NCBI GenBank assembly: GCA_964472265.1
Contig: CAYYJO010000012.1
Location: 1-36,222, forward strand
DNA: 36,222 nt
Source: JAGNLA01 sp964472265
GTDB lineage: Bacteria; Caldisericota; Caldisericia; JAAYUI01
Reading direction: 5' to 3'
The position numbers and the translations under genes were made by a program. Shown in pieces: positions 1 to 7,546 of the stretch (the stretch's first letter is position 1; each line of letters begins with the position of its first letter). The notes below the pieces were generated by a model that saw nothing but the letters and a program-made list of their open reading frames with translations, was not told where the DNA came from and searched no databases.

Positions 1-486
1 TCTTGTCACCTTGCCGTCCTCGTCGATTGCATGTCCCCTGAAAGTCATCGGCTGTCCAACTCTCCCAGGCAACGGGTAAATCTGGTCGACAAAGGATTCC
101 GGTGGGAAATTCATGTCCCTGACAGTGATTGCCGCAACTGCTTCAGCCGATTCGATAGCGCCTGCATTTATGATGGTTGCTTTGGCTGCGATATAGCCTT
201 CTCCGACTTCTTTGGGGTAAAATAGTGTTTCGGCCTGACCGTTTTTATCGGTCACAAGCATCTCGGACTTTAATGTTCCGGAAATGTTTTGAAGCCCAAG
301 GAAGACTTGAGTTGCTGTTACAGGCGATGTTCCCTTTGTGAGTTTTATTTTGATGGTGGCGTTTCCAAAGAGGTCGACCACCTGAGGGGTAGTTTCGATA
401 GAAATTGAGTAAGTTGCGGCATTCGTCACCCCAATTGAAGTGGCAAGCAAAATGACGCCAATTACTGTCCCAAATCTGCGCATCAT
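1..486 (-). CDS. Exported Ig-like (Big-type) domain protein, truncated by the window edge
   Basis: Reading the minus strand from the ATG at 484-486 gives an open frame of 162 codons that is still open at base 1, so only the N-terminal part is present. Residues 1-23 form a signal peptide (MMRRFGTVIGVILLATSIG, then an Ala-rich cleavage area). The next ~100 residues look like a bacterial Ig-like (Big_1/invasin type) domain: alternating beta strands with a TDKNGQAE turn and a strand ending ITVRD. A second domain begins near residue 130 (PPESFVDQIYPLPGRVGQ). It lies 36 bases downstream of the PEGA lipoprotein gene and is probably co-transcribed with it. The ribosome site is weak. Function is unknown; an extracellular structural or adhesive role is inferred from the fold only. 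A second ATG follows the first directly, so the start could be 3 bases later. Confidence 0.8.
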   Translation of the reverse strand, partial: MMRRFGTVIGVILLATSIGVTNAATYSISIETTPQVVDLFGNATIKIKLTKGTSPVTATQVFLGLQNISGTLKSEMLVTDKNGQAETLFYPKEVGEGYIAAKATIINAGAIESAEAVAAITVRDMNFPPESFVDQIYPLPGRVGQPMTFRGHAIDEDGKVTR

Positions 487-522
487 CTTACCAATAATAC
501 CACTTATCGCGTCGGTTTCAAT

Positions 523-1779
523 TTATTGCCTGTCAGCTTCAATACAGCCAGCAAGCTTCTGTGTTTCAAACTTATTATCGGCCGTCACGACAATATCAAG
601 CGGACGCCCCCTGAAGAGCTTGAACTGGCAAACCGAAAAGGTTTTCGAAACTTCAATCCTGGCGTCGGCAAACGATTCGATTGTTGACTGTTTTACCGGA
701 ACCCTTTGCTTCCATTCGATGTCACCGGCAATCTGGGCTTCATGCCAGATGTTGGTGTTTTCTATCCTGAATTTTCTTCGCATCTGAGCATCGTAGGCCA
801 TGTAAAACATTGTGCCGTCAACATTTTTGCCCCTGACCACAAAGAAGCGGTCATCAGCCCACGCTGCCCCGGAAACATCTGAATAATCTGTCTTCATGTC
901 CAGAATGTCGACTTCCAGCTCACCTTTTTTTGAGACAACGCAGAATTTCTTGTCGCGTTTTTCGGCAAAGAGGATGTGCGAACCATCTGGCGAGGCAAGC
1001 TGGCCAGACTTGAAGTCCAGTTCTGAAAACCATTTTCCGGCTGGCGGCGTGTATTTGATCTCGGGTTCAAGCTTTATGTGTGCCGTAAAAGATCCTGTGC
1101 CTGTCAGTATTGCAGGGGCAAATCCCTGTTTTCTGAAAACGAAGATGTGCTCACCGTTGTTTTTGGAAAGCTCTGCATTGGTCTTGTCAAAAGGTGTTGC
1201 CCCAATGATGGACGGAGCATTGGTTATTTCACCACCAACCACCCTGAAATCTTCAACCTCGGCAGCTGCAGGCTCAGATGAAAACGAACAGACGGTTTGG
1301 GGGAAATACTTGACTGTTGGCTTCAGGAGCTTCATCCTGTAGCCTTCGCTTGCCACGTCGAATTCATCGGTCAGGTCTGCGTGCAGCTCGTGCCTGACCA
1401 AAAGTTTGTAGTGACCCTGAACTTTTTCAGCCACCATCGGGGTTTTACCCAAAAGCTGGCCGTTTTCCCAGACCTCAGACCCTTCCGGCATGTAGTTCAG
1501 TTTGATTTTGTAAAGCTTTTTCAGGTGTATGTTGATGTAGTGCGAAACTGCCTTAGCCGTGCTCGTGCTCTCCGTCTGATAACCTTCAAGTTTTACTGTT
1601 AATTCCGAACCTGGAGCGAGTTCAACCTCAAGGGGTGTCTGCCCGATTACGTTTCCAAGCATGAGAACCTGCGCCTCAGGTGGCATTGAGTCAATGTAGT
1701 AAAGCTCGCCGAACGGCTTTTTTGGGAGGCATCCGACAAAAAGGACAATTGAAATCAAAAGAAGCGCCAGGCGTTTCAT
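523..1779 (-). CDS. PEGA-domain lipoprotein
   Basis: A 418-residue lipoprotein: the N-terminus ends in a lipobox (LFVGC, Cys17), so it should be lipid-anchored at the cell surface or periplasmic face. Two PEGA domains follow (about residues 30-88 and 92-150), recognised from the patterns GNVIGQTPLEVELAPG and NGQLLGKTPM plus a G-Y/H-K/E strand. A third, longer PEGA-like segment lies at about 165-235 (IIGATPFDKTNAELSK). The remaining ~180 residues are beta-rich with ASPDGSHILFAEK, a TolB/WD40-like blade motif, so part of a propeller may be present. PEGA domains are surface modules with no known enzymatic activity. The start has GAGG very close to the ATG, inside the short inverted repeat ATATC-ATGAG-GATAT. 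It sits 93 bases after the ArsR-type gene, so the regulator may control it. Export and PEGA content are firm; function is unknown. Confidence 0.85.
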   Translation of the reverse strand: MKRLALLLISIVLFVGCLPKKPFGELYYIDSMPPEAQVLMLGNVIGQTPLEVELAPGSELTVKLEGYQTESTSTAKAVSHYINIHLKKLYKIKLNYMPEGSEVWENGQLLGKTPMVAEKVQGHYKLLVRHELHADLTDEFDVASEGYRMKLLKPTVKYFPQTVCSFSSEPAAAEVEDFRVVGGEITNAPSIIGATPFDKTNAELSKNNGEHIFVFRKQGFAPAILTGTGSFTAHIKLEPEIKYTPPAGKWFSELDFKSGQLASPDGSHILFAEKRDKKFCVVSKKGELEVDILDMKTDYSDVSGAAWADDRFFVVRGKNVDGTMFYMAYDAQMRRKFRIENTNIWHEAQIAGDIEWKQRVPVKQSTIESFADARIEVSKTFSVCQFKLFRGRPLDIVVTADNKFETQKLAGCIEADRQ

Positions 1780-1872
1780 ATCCTCATGATATGGGCATTT
1801 GCTCGATTATCAAGACAAGCTTTCAGGCTACACTCGAAAAGTGTCTTTAACTGGCCATGATTGGTTTGGCGA

Positions 1873-2439
1873 TCACTTCCTCCAGTAGCCACCGCCACCG
1901 CCTTCACGCTCCATGAACCCGAATTCGACAAGGTCACGCCGGAGTTTTGAGTAATCGTCCGAGAACCGCTCAAGCAGCGTGCTGATCTCCTTTTCGCTGT
2001 ACTTCCTGCCATGCTCAACCGACTCAAGCACATATCTGAGCAACACAAGATATTTTTTCTCCTGTGCCGGGAAAGCCTTGATTTTGCCTGATGAATCCAG
2101 AAATGTCCGCTTGACTTTCTGCTCGTAGGCGTCCTCATCAGGTGTTGGCGCAAGCTTTGGAAGTTCTTCGGTTTTAAGGATTTTGCCTGCCATATCCTGC
2201 AACACATCGGTATGAAGCGAGTAAACGCTGTAGTAACCGTCAGCTTTTGCACTGACCAGACCGGCTTTTGAAAGCCTGAGCAAGTGGTGTGAAACCGTTG
2301 ATGGTGTCAAATCAAGCGTTTCGGCGAGTTTTTCCACTGTACAGGGATTGGTTGCCAATATCCCGACAATTTTTAGTCTGCTTGCGTCGGCAAGGGTTTT
2401 GAAGAACTCAAGCAAAACTTCGTTTTCACTGTCTGTCAT
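1873..2439 (-). CDS. ArsR-family transcriptional regulator with DUF2087 C-terminal domain
   Basis: A cytosolic DNA-binding protein of 188 residues. The first ~80 residues are an ArsR-type winged helix-turn-helix (LADASRLKIVGILA, then LTPSTVSHHLLRLSKAGLV as recognition helix). The C-terminal ~90 residues match the DUF2087 pattern (KYSEKEISTLLERFSDDY, then LRRDLVEFGFMERE). ArsR plus DUF2087 is a known architecture; no Cys-rich metal site is visible, so metal sensing is not supported. The ATG at 2437-2439 is preferred because AAGG lies 8 bases upstream; an in-frame TTG at 2454 has no such site. The C-terminus is Gly-rich (EGGGGGYWRK). It is divergent from the Nudix operon and upstream of the PEGA lipoprotein, so it may regulate either or both, and itself through the AT-rich palindrome at 2463-2472. 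Target genes are inferred, not shown. Confidence 0.88.
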   Translation of the reverse strand: MTDSENEVLLEFFKTLADASRLKIVGILATNPCTVEKLAETLDLTPSTVSHHLLRLSKAGLVSAKADGYYSVYSLHTDVLQDMAGKILKTEELPKLAPTPDEDAYEQKVKRTFLDSSGKIKAFPAQEKKYLVLLRYVLESVEHGRKYSEKEISTLLERFSDDYSKLRRDLVEFGFMEREGGGGGYWRK

Positions 2440-2462
2440 TTCGATTACCTTCAATCTGTTTT

Positions 2463-2472
2463 GATATATATC
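2463..2472. promoter_or_regulatory. Candidate operator palindrome in the divergent promoter region
   Basis: GATATATATC is a perfect 10-base palindrome, flanked by TT and GAA, 24 bases upstream of the ArsR-type start. A looser inverted pair, ATCGAA and TTCGAT, spans about 2470-2497. The whole 2440-2569 interval is very AT-rich and must hold both divergent promoters. ArsR-family repressors usually bind AT-rich inverted repeats in their own promoter, so autoregulation is a reasonable inference. No protein-DNA evidence exists in the sequence, and AT-rich palindromes arise easily by chance. Confidence 0.35.
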
Positions 2473-2569
2473 GAATTGTATGGATATTTATTTCGATGTC
2501 AATGGTATTATTTAGATAACTATAAACATAAATTTTTGGCAGTGGATTTCCATCGGCGGTTGCTGTAAA

Positions 2570-3220
2570 ATGTTGCCCATGAACACGAATTTCACGCTCA
2601 AGGTGACAGCGATTGTTACAAGCCAGGATCGCCTTCTTCTGATCAAACACCCGTTTGTCGGGTTCGAACTGCCTGCCGGTACGGTTGAGGAAGGTGAAGA
2701 TCCGCTTGCAACCGCAATCAGGGAGATAAGGGAAGAGACATCTGTTGAAAACGTGGAACTGGTAAAGAATCTTGGCGTTATGGACATCGGTTTGCCAGAG
2801 GGCAAGGCAAGCCTCCTTTCGACTTCAACGATATTTTCAAGACCTGATGATACTTCTTTTGGTTGGGCAACCATCCCAAGGTCTGCATGGGTAAGCATCT
2901 TAAGGAAAAACGATGAATGGACGCAGATAAACTACAGCGAACCGGACTGCCTCCCCTTTAAAAACTACGACACCTACAGTCTCACCGGCTGGGTACAGTC
3001 AATAAAACTAGCGTTCAGGCAAAAAAGACATTTCTACCATTTTGTGTCTAATGATATGAACGATGAAAAATGGTCTGTTTTTTCAGATTGCCACACTTTT
3101 GAGGTTGGCTGGTACAGGCTTGACAGTCTCCCAGACCTTGCGCCGCCACAAGATGAATGGCTGGCGTTTGCCCTCGAAAGGATGGACTTGATAAACTTGG
3201 GAAAGGTGGCCAGACAATGA
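2570..3220 (+). CDS. Nudix hydrolase with C-terminal extension
   Basis: Cytosolic hydrolase expected to cleave a nucleoside diphosphate linked to another moiety. The Nudix box is at residues 37-59: G37, E43, then REIREETSV at 51-59. This fits GX5EX7REUXEEXGU except that Ser58 replaces the usual Gly; the metal-binding Glu residues are all kept. The protein has 216 residues, longer than the common ~140-160. The last ~90 residues (from about 125) are Trp/Tyr/Phe-rich with no motif I recognise and could set substrate choice. The start could be the ATG at 2570 or the one at 2579; no strong ribosome site distinguishes them. It is first in a plus-strand operon: its stop overlaps the next gene's ATG as ATGA. 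Substrate unknown. Confidence 0.87.
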   Translation: MLPMNTNFTLKVTAIVTSQDRLLLIKHPFVGFELPAGTVEEGEDPLATAIREIREETSVENVELVKNLGVMDIGLPEGKASLLSTSTIFSRPDDTSFGWATIPRSAWVSILRKNDEWTQINYSEPDCLPFKNYDTYSLTGWVQSIKLAFRQKRHFYHFVSNDMNDEKWSVFSDCHTFEVGWYRLDSLPDLAPPQDEWLAFALERMDLINLGKVARQ

Positions 3221-3876
3221 TTTTCAAAGGTTTTTCGGTCGAGACGTTCAAATTTTTGGCCGATCTTTGCGAAAACAACAGCAAGGCGTGGTTTGACGAA
3301 AACAGGAAGGCATACGAGAAGTTCCTGAAGGCGCCTCTTTATGACCTTGCCTCTGATGTTGGTTCGTACATGTCACAGGTAGACCCTGCTTTTGAAACGC
3401 TGCCGGCAAGGGCGGTTGCAAGGATAAACAGGGACATCAGGTTTTCAAACGACAAGTCGCCCTACAAGACCAACCTCTGGGCGTCGTGGTCAAACAAGAC
3501 CTGGGACGAGTCGCCGGGCTTCTACTTTGAGGTTGGCATCGACTACTACGGTTACGGCATGGGCTTCTACCAGAACAAGCGTGAGACAATCGAACGTTTC
3601 CAGCAGAGGATTGCCGACAACCCTAAACATTTCAAGGAAATAACATCGTTCCTGTCAGAAGGCAGGTTTAGGATTCTGGGTGAGAAATACAAACGGTCGA
3701 CTCCGCCTCCTGCAGGCCTCGAAGACTGGTGGGGATTCAAGAGTGTTTACGTGGCCTTCCAGAGCAAGGAGCTTGAACCTGTAAAGAAACCGGATTTTAC
3801 AAAGCAGCTGATCGGTGAGTACAAAAAAATTGAAAGACTCTACCATTTCTTCATGGATTTGAGGGGTGACCAATGA
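3217..3876 (+). CDS. DUF2461 (TIGR02453) family protein
   Basis: A 219-residue protein with the hallmarks of the DUF2461/TIGR02453 family: F-FLADLCENNSKAWFDENR near the N-terminus, RINRDIRFSNDKSPYKTN near residue 80, and GFYFEVG followed by a G-G-Y/F-Q pattern. The family is widespread and has no assigned biochemical activity. I chose the ATG at 3217, which overlaps the Nudix stop (ATGA) and has GGTGG upstream; the frame stays open further 5-prime to 3157, but those residues lie inside the Nudix gene and do not resemble the family. Its own stop overlaps the flavodoxin start in the same way, so the genes are translationally coupled. A link to nucleotide or DNA damage handling is suggested by the neighbours only. 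Confidence 0.87.
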   Translation: MIFKGFSVETFKFLADLCENNSKAWFDENRKAYEKFLKAPLYDLASDVGSYMSQVDPAFETLPARAVARINRDIRFSNDKSPYKTNLWASWSNKTWDESPGFYFEVGIDYYGYGMGFYQNKRETIERFQQRIADNPKHFKEITSFLSEGRFRILGEKYKRSTPPPAGLEDWWGFKSVYVAFQSKELEPVKKPDFTKQLIGEYKKIERLYHFFMDLRGDQ

Positions 3877-4373
3877 AAGGACTTGTAACTTACGCAACAA
3901 TAGCGGGATCGACTGCTGATGTTGCCGAAATCATCGGGAAAAGACTGACTGACAAGGGGCATCAGGTCGAGATCAAAAAAATAAACGAAGTCAAAACCAT
4001 TGATGGTTTCGACTTCATCATCGCCGGTTCAGGGGTAAGGGTTGGAAAAACCTACAAACCTTTTGATGTTTTCATGAGGAAGTATGAAAGCTCTCTGAAA
4101 ACCAAACCAACCGGCCTTTTCCTCGTCTGCCTGACGATGAAGGAAGATTGCAAGGAGAACCGCGAGCTTGCGATGAAGTCGCTCGAAAAGCAGATGATCA
4201 TTGCCCCAAAATCAGTCGGACTTTTTGGTGGAGTGATGGATTTCAAAATGATCGGCCCTATTTTTGCTGCAATCATCAGGAAAATTGACAAAACCGGGAA
4301 TCCTGAAGGCGACTTCAGGGACATTGGCAAGATAAACGCCTGGGCAGATGATTTTGCAAAATCATTGTCTTAA
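3873..4373 (+). CDS. Flavodoxin-like protein (flavodoxin_5/HemG-type)
   Basis: A 166-residue, presumably cytosolic FMN protein. The N-terminus carries the flavodoxin phosphate-binding loop: beta strand GLVTYATIAGSTADVA, giving T-x-A-G-S-T just after the first strand, followed by helix EIIGKRL. A second strand (FDFIIAGSGVRVGK) and the segment GLFLVCLTMKED resemble the menaquinone-dependent protoporphyrinogen oxidase HemG/flavodoxin_5 group. Length fits that group. No heme-biosynthesis gene is nearby, so I do not call it hemG; an electron carrier for a reductive repair or detoxification step is equally possible. Its ATG overlaps the DUF2461 stop by 4 nt and the AlkD-type gene begins 3 bases after its stop. 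Confidence 0.82.
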   Translation: MKGLVTYATIAGSTADVAEIIGKRLTDKGHQVEIKKINEVKTIDGFDFIIAGSGVRVGKTYKPFDVFMRKYESSLKTKPTGLFLVCLTMKEDCKENRELAMKSLEKQMIIAPKSVGLFGGVMDFKMIGPIFAAIIRKIDKTGNPEGDFRDIGKINAWADDFAKSLS

Positions 4374-4376
4374 GAA

Positions 4377-5048
4377 ATGATGACTCTCGAAGAAACCCTT
4401 TGTTTGCTTGAGTCGATGGCATCCAACAAAAATATTGAAGGGATGAAGCATTTTGGCATTCAAGGCGCAAAGATGCTTGGAATCTCAGTTACAAAGCTCC
4501 GTGAGGTGGCCAAAAAAATTAAGACCGACCACACTCTTGCGCTGGAGTTGTGGGCAACAGGAATTCACGTAGCAAGGATTCTTGCCTGCCTCATCGATGA
4601 CATCAAACTGGTGACGCATGAACAGATGGACGCCTGGGTCAGGGATTTCGACTCCTGGGACGTATGTGATCAAGCGTGCAACTCACTTTTTTACAAGCAC
4701 CCCTTAGCTTTTGACAAGATTTTTGAATGGGCTGAACGAGAACCGGAGTTTGAAAGGCGTGCCGGTTTTGCTCTCATGGCCTGTTACGCCTGGCACGACA
4801 AGAAGGCGCCTGATGAAAAGATTTCAGAGTTTCTCCCTCTCATTGAAAAGTACGCCTTTGACGACAGGAATTTTGTTAAAAAGGCTGTCAACTGGGCGCT
4901 CAGGCAGATTGGCAAGCGAAACCGCAATCTTTGTGTGCTTGCTCTCGACAGTGCACGGAGAATCCAGCAACAAGCTTCAAAATCTGCAAAATGGATTGCA
5001 TCCGATGCCATCAGGGAACTGGAAGCAAGGCTGCCGGAATTAGACTGA
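4377..5048 (+). CDS. AlkD-family DNA alkylation repair protein
   Basis: A 223-residue all-helical protein of the AlkD (HEAT-like repeat) family of DNA glycosylases, which remove alkylated purines from DNA without base flipping in the AlkD prototype. The motif DSWDVCDQACNSLF gives Trp94 and Asp98, in the W-x-x-x-D spacing of the AlkD active-site pair; KKAVNWALRQIGKRN supplies a further conserved Trp and Arg176. Length matches the family. Two ATGs in tandem (4377, 4380) are possible starts; the upstream ribosome site is weak, which fits coupling to the flavodoxin gene 3 bases upstream. It is the last gene of the plus-strand operon, and its stop overlaps the tail of the convergent hydrolase by 9 bases. 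Substrate preference cannot be read. Confidence 0.9.
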   Translation: MMTLEETLCLLESMASNKNIEGMKHFGIQGAKMLGISVTKLREVAKKIKTDHTLALELWATGIHVARILACLIDDIKLVTHEQMDAWVRDFDSWDVCDQACNSLFYKHPLAFDKIFEWAEREPEFERRAGFALMACYAWHDKKAPDEKISEFLPLIEKYAFDDRNFVKKAVNWALRQIGKRNRNLCVLALDSARRIQQQASKSAKWIASDAIRELEARLPELD

Positions 5049-5951
5049 ACCGTTGATTTCCCTGACCAGCAATTCGTAAAACCTGTCTTTTGCCTCAAGC
5101 TCGACCCAGGGTTTGTGGCCACAGTTTTTCAGCGGGATAAACCTGAAGTCTTTCAGTGTTTTTTGGAGTGGTAGCTTTACACCGTCAGCTGGGTGTGGGT
5201 CGTAGTCGCCATGAATTGCCACAACCGGACATCTGATGCGTTCACCAAACCTGAACAATTCACCGCTTTTCCTTAATTCAGATGCCTGGGGCCAGATGTC
5301 TTGATATATATCCTGTCGAACTTCAACGTCGCAATCTTGTTCAGGAACTGGCCTGAATGAATCGGCTTCGGAAATGAGCTGTCCAAATCTTTCCAGCACA
5401 TCGCTTTTCCCGTCGCTCAATTGCCCAAGCAGCTTTTGTGCTTCCTGTCTTTCTTGCCTGTTCAACCTTCCAAGGCGTGTATCCATCATGCCCTTTGTGT
5501 ATTCATCCTCAAAAGGCCCGCTTGAAACCAGAAAAAGTTTCTTGACAAGCAAAGGATAGGTTGCTGCAAAAATGAACGACAGCCACGCACCCCAGGAGTA
5601 TCCAACAAGAATTGCCGGAAGCGAAGCATTTTGCTCGGTGATTTCCTTCAGCTCCTGAACCTGGCCTTCAATTGTCTTGGCAGTCTGAAGCGGTTCCAAA
5701 ACCCCAAAGTATTTTGAAAGCTCGACAGCCACAGGCTTCATTTCACCAGCTGCACCCGGGCCACCGTGGATAAGAACCGCCACAAACGGTTCATTGCCAT
5801 ATTTTCTCGGATTGCTTGTCACAGACTCCAGAATACCTTTATGATTCTGGAAGTCCAGCGAGTGTAACGGCTTGAGTGAATTATTCGTGAAAAAATGAGC
5901 AGCTAGCGATTGTCTTGCGAGGACATGTGGTAGAGGATCATTGAGCAGCAT
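5040..5951 (-). CDS. Alpha/beta hydrolase
   Basis: Alpha/beta-hydrolase fold enzyme. Visible elements: oxyanion-hole strand LIHGGPGA (about residues 60-67), nucleophile elbow GYSWGAW with Ser119, a late acid in GDYDPHPADG (Asp251 likely), and the catalytic His279 in CGHKPW. The HGGPG loop is seen in proline iminopeptidase-like enzymes, but no substrate can be assigned. No signal peptide, so cytosolic. The start is uncertain: the ATG at 5951 gives 303 residues and overlaps the end of the radical SAM gene by 49 bases, with only weak GAAGAG upstream. A GTG at 5820-5822, with GGAG just upstream, would give 260 residues and no overlap; the first ~43 residues show no clear hydrolase features. It is downstream of, and probably co-transcribed with, the radical SAM gene. 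Confidence 0.87.
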   Translation of the reverse strand: MLLNDPLPHVLARQSLAAHFFTNNSLKPLHSLDFQNHKGILESVTSNPRKYGNEPFVAVLIHGGPGAAGEMKPVAVELSKYFGVLEPLQTAKTIEGQVQELKEITEQNASLPAILVGYSWGAWLSFIFAATYPLLVKKLFLVSSGPFEDEYTKGMMDTRLGRLNRQERQEAQKLLGQLSDGKSDVLERFGQLISEADSFRPVPEQDCDVEVRQDIYQDIWPQASELRKSGELFRFGERIRCPVVAIHGDYDPHPADGVKLPLQKTLKDFRFIPLKNCGHKPWVELEAKDRFYELLVREINGSV

Positions 5952-6796
5952 GTTGGATGCTCTTCAACCTCGATGCCAAGCGACTTTGCAAAGTTCACCG
6001 CCTCAAGCGAAGGGACAGCGAGTCCGTCCACGCCAGCCTCAATTGCCAGCCTGTCAGTTGTTTGCTTGTGGGTTCCAACCGGTCTTGCACACCCGAGGTT
6101 TATAAACGTTTTTGGCATCAGCTTTTTTGCCAGCCTGATAATATCGGCGATCCGTTCTGGGGTTGGAGGAATGATTGATCCCATCTTGGTTTGTTTTGAT
6201 GGCCTCAGGGCGATTATGACCAGAGTTTTTGGGTTGTACTTTGAAATCATCTCCAAAGCGTGTTCTTCGCCTGATTCCCTGCCGTAGTCAAGCCCGACAA
6301 GTACGTGCGGGACAACCTGAAGACCGGCTGAAAACACTGCATCAAGCGATTTTTCAACGATCCCAAGATTGATGTGGTAAATCGATCTTGCCACCTCATC
6401 GGTGCCGATGATGTCAATCAAAGCCTGGTCAACACCGGCTTCCTTGAGAAGCTTTGACTGTGAAGGGGTGGCAAAACCGGTGTGGACTGAAAGGTGAAGG
6501 CTGGTTTTTTCCTTGATCCTGGCAAGCGTTGGAGCGAATTTTTCCCAGGGCAGCTTGCCCTCGGAATCTGAACCGCCGGAAACCAGCAAGCCGACATCGC
6601 CCCTTGCGTCGCATTCGAGCGCGTATTCAAGCAGCTTTTCAGGGGTTGAGCAGTCAGGCATGGTGACCAGAAGGTGAGCCATGCAGTGGTCGCACATCAG
6701 GTCGCAGTGCACACCCGTGATCGACACGGCCGGATAACGACCGGTCTTTCCAAAGAGCGTGAACATGCCAGGCAGGAAAAAATGAAGCTTTCTCAT
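5903..6796 (-). CDS. Radical SAM protein, BioB/LipA-like uncharacterised group
   Basis: Radical S-adenosylmethionine enzyme of 298 residues. The [4Fe-4S] motif is CDLMCDHC (Cys31, Cys35, Cys38; CX3CX2C). Downstream are a glycine-rich SAM-binding strand (GLLVSGGSDSEG), LHLSVHTGF, and late strands with GCARPVG and GVDGLAVPS, as in biotin-synthase-like TIM barrels. The opening PGMF-x(8)-YPAVSITG and the C-terminal HPTCCS (a Cys pair that could bind a second cluster) resemble the group described as uncharacterised biotin synthase homologues, which I recall as COG1856. A lipoyl-synthase-like role (LipS-type) is possible but speculative. The ATG at 6796 is chosen because AGGA lies 5 bases upstream; an in-frame TTG at 6817 has no ribosome site. 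No biotin or lipoate genes are nearby. Partner gene: the overlapping hydrolase. Confidence 0.85.
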   Translation of the reverse strand: MRKLHFFLPGMFTLFGKTGRYPAVSITGVHCDLMCDHCMAHLLVTMPDCSTPEKLLEYALECDARGDVGLLVSGGSDSEGKLPWEKFAPTLARIKEKTSLHLSVHTGFATPSQSKLLKEAGVDQALIDIIGTDEVARSIYHINLGIVEKSLDAVFSAGLQVVPHVLVGLDYGRESGEEHALEMISKYNPKTLVIIALRPSKQTKMGSIIPPTPERIADIIRLAKKLMPKTFINLGCARPVGTHKQTTDRLAIEAGVDGLAVPSLEAVNFAKSLGIEVEEHPTCCSMILYHMSSQDNR

Positions 6797-6947
6797 TGGT
6801 TCCTGATGATATTCCAAACCGTCACAATGACTACAAATTTTTGATTATTTATTGCCGGATTGTTTCATATTTTTCGGGCTAGCGGAATGGTATTATCTTT
6901 TGGGAGCCAGATTTTGTAATTCTTATCTTTTTTGAGCCCCGCCAACT

Positions 6948-7330
6948 TTAAACCGGCGTCCTCCTGAAAGCCCCTAGCAGATCATGGTATATGCACCTGT
7001 CGAAACCCTCATGTTCCATCTCCACTTATGACTCCTTAAAAACCAACACAAAATGGGATTCTGCAAACCATTGAAATTTTAGAGTCTTCTTTTGGTCTAG
7101 CTTCAGGATGACTAGATGCCATTGACGTGGTTCTTGCCTCTCCTCAGCTCTTCCCCGTGATGGTATATCCTATAGTGTTTGTACCCGTCAAGCTCTATCT
7201 CATCATCTATAGGCAACTCCTTTTCCAGATTGAAACCCGCTTCCTGAACTTAAAAAACAACTTCCTGCCGTCACTCTTGCATTCCAGTAAAAACCTGCCG
7301 TTTCCTGTGCCGAAAAGTCATGCTCAAAAC
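6948..7330 (-). pseudogene. Decayed IS1595-family transposase remnant
   Basis: On the minus strand, bases 7249-7112 encode 45 residues then a stop, including DGYKHYRIYHHGEEL and RRGKNHVNGI. This is the C-terminal catalytic pattern of IS1595/ISXO2-type transposases (Y-K-x-Y ... G-K-N-H-x-N-G-I-E). After the stop, shifted frames continue the expected order: KRRL then FNGL, SHFVLVFKES, KWRWNMR, and DLLGAFRR ending at 6948. Upstream, around 7300-7215, a frame with ECKSDGRKLFF could be what is left of the zinc-ribbon end. At least three frameshifts and several stops show it is dead. I could not identify terminal inverted repeats. It occupies most of the otherwise gene-free 6797-7546 interval. Confidence 0.7.
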
Positions 7331-7494
7331 ATTCGGCAATCTCACTGAATTATCTTTCTGAAATGTGGGAATGTGCTATGTATTTGTTTTTCATTGGCTC
7401 CGCATAGTGTTTCAAATTTTTGTGTGAGTGCTAATTTAGTGGGCCCTAATGCTTTATCAATGATTTTTTCAATATCGAAACATCTTGCCAAATA

Positions 7495-7525
7495 AATACG
7501 GCCAGGCAAATTGCCTGGCCGTATT
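7495..7525 (-). terminator. Intrinsic terminator after the 828-aa propeller gene
   Basis: Inverted arms AATACGGCCAGGCAA (7495-7509) and TTGCCTGGCCGTATT (7511-7525) form a long perfect stem, with the tip opening to a loop of about seven bases. On the minus strand the stem is followed by a T-rich stretch (TTTATTT). It lies 21 bases past the stop of the propeller gene, as expected for rho-independent termination. Confidence 0.85.
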
Positions 7526-7546
7526 GGTCAATTGGTTTTTGATTTA

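Noticed and set aside
1776..2252. Minus-strand open frame of 158 aa overlapping the ArsR-type gene
   Set aside because: Its sequence is low in recognisable features and it lies inside the regulator in another frame; the regulator frame has clear HTH and DUF2087 motifs.
3873..4373. Naming the flavodoxin-like gene hemG
   Set aside because: Only general flavodoxin_5 features are visible and no heme-biosynthesis genes are near.
7127..7348. Plus-strand 73-aa open frame in the long gap before the 828-aa protein
   Set aside because: It is the complement of the decayed IS1595-type transposase, has no ribosome site and no domain.
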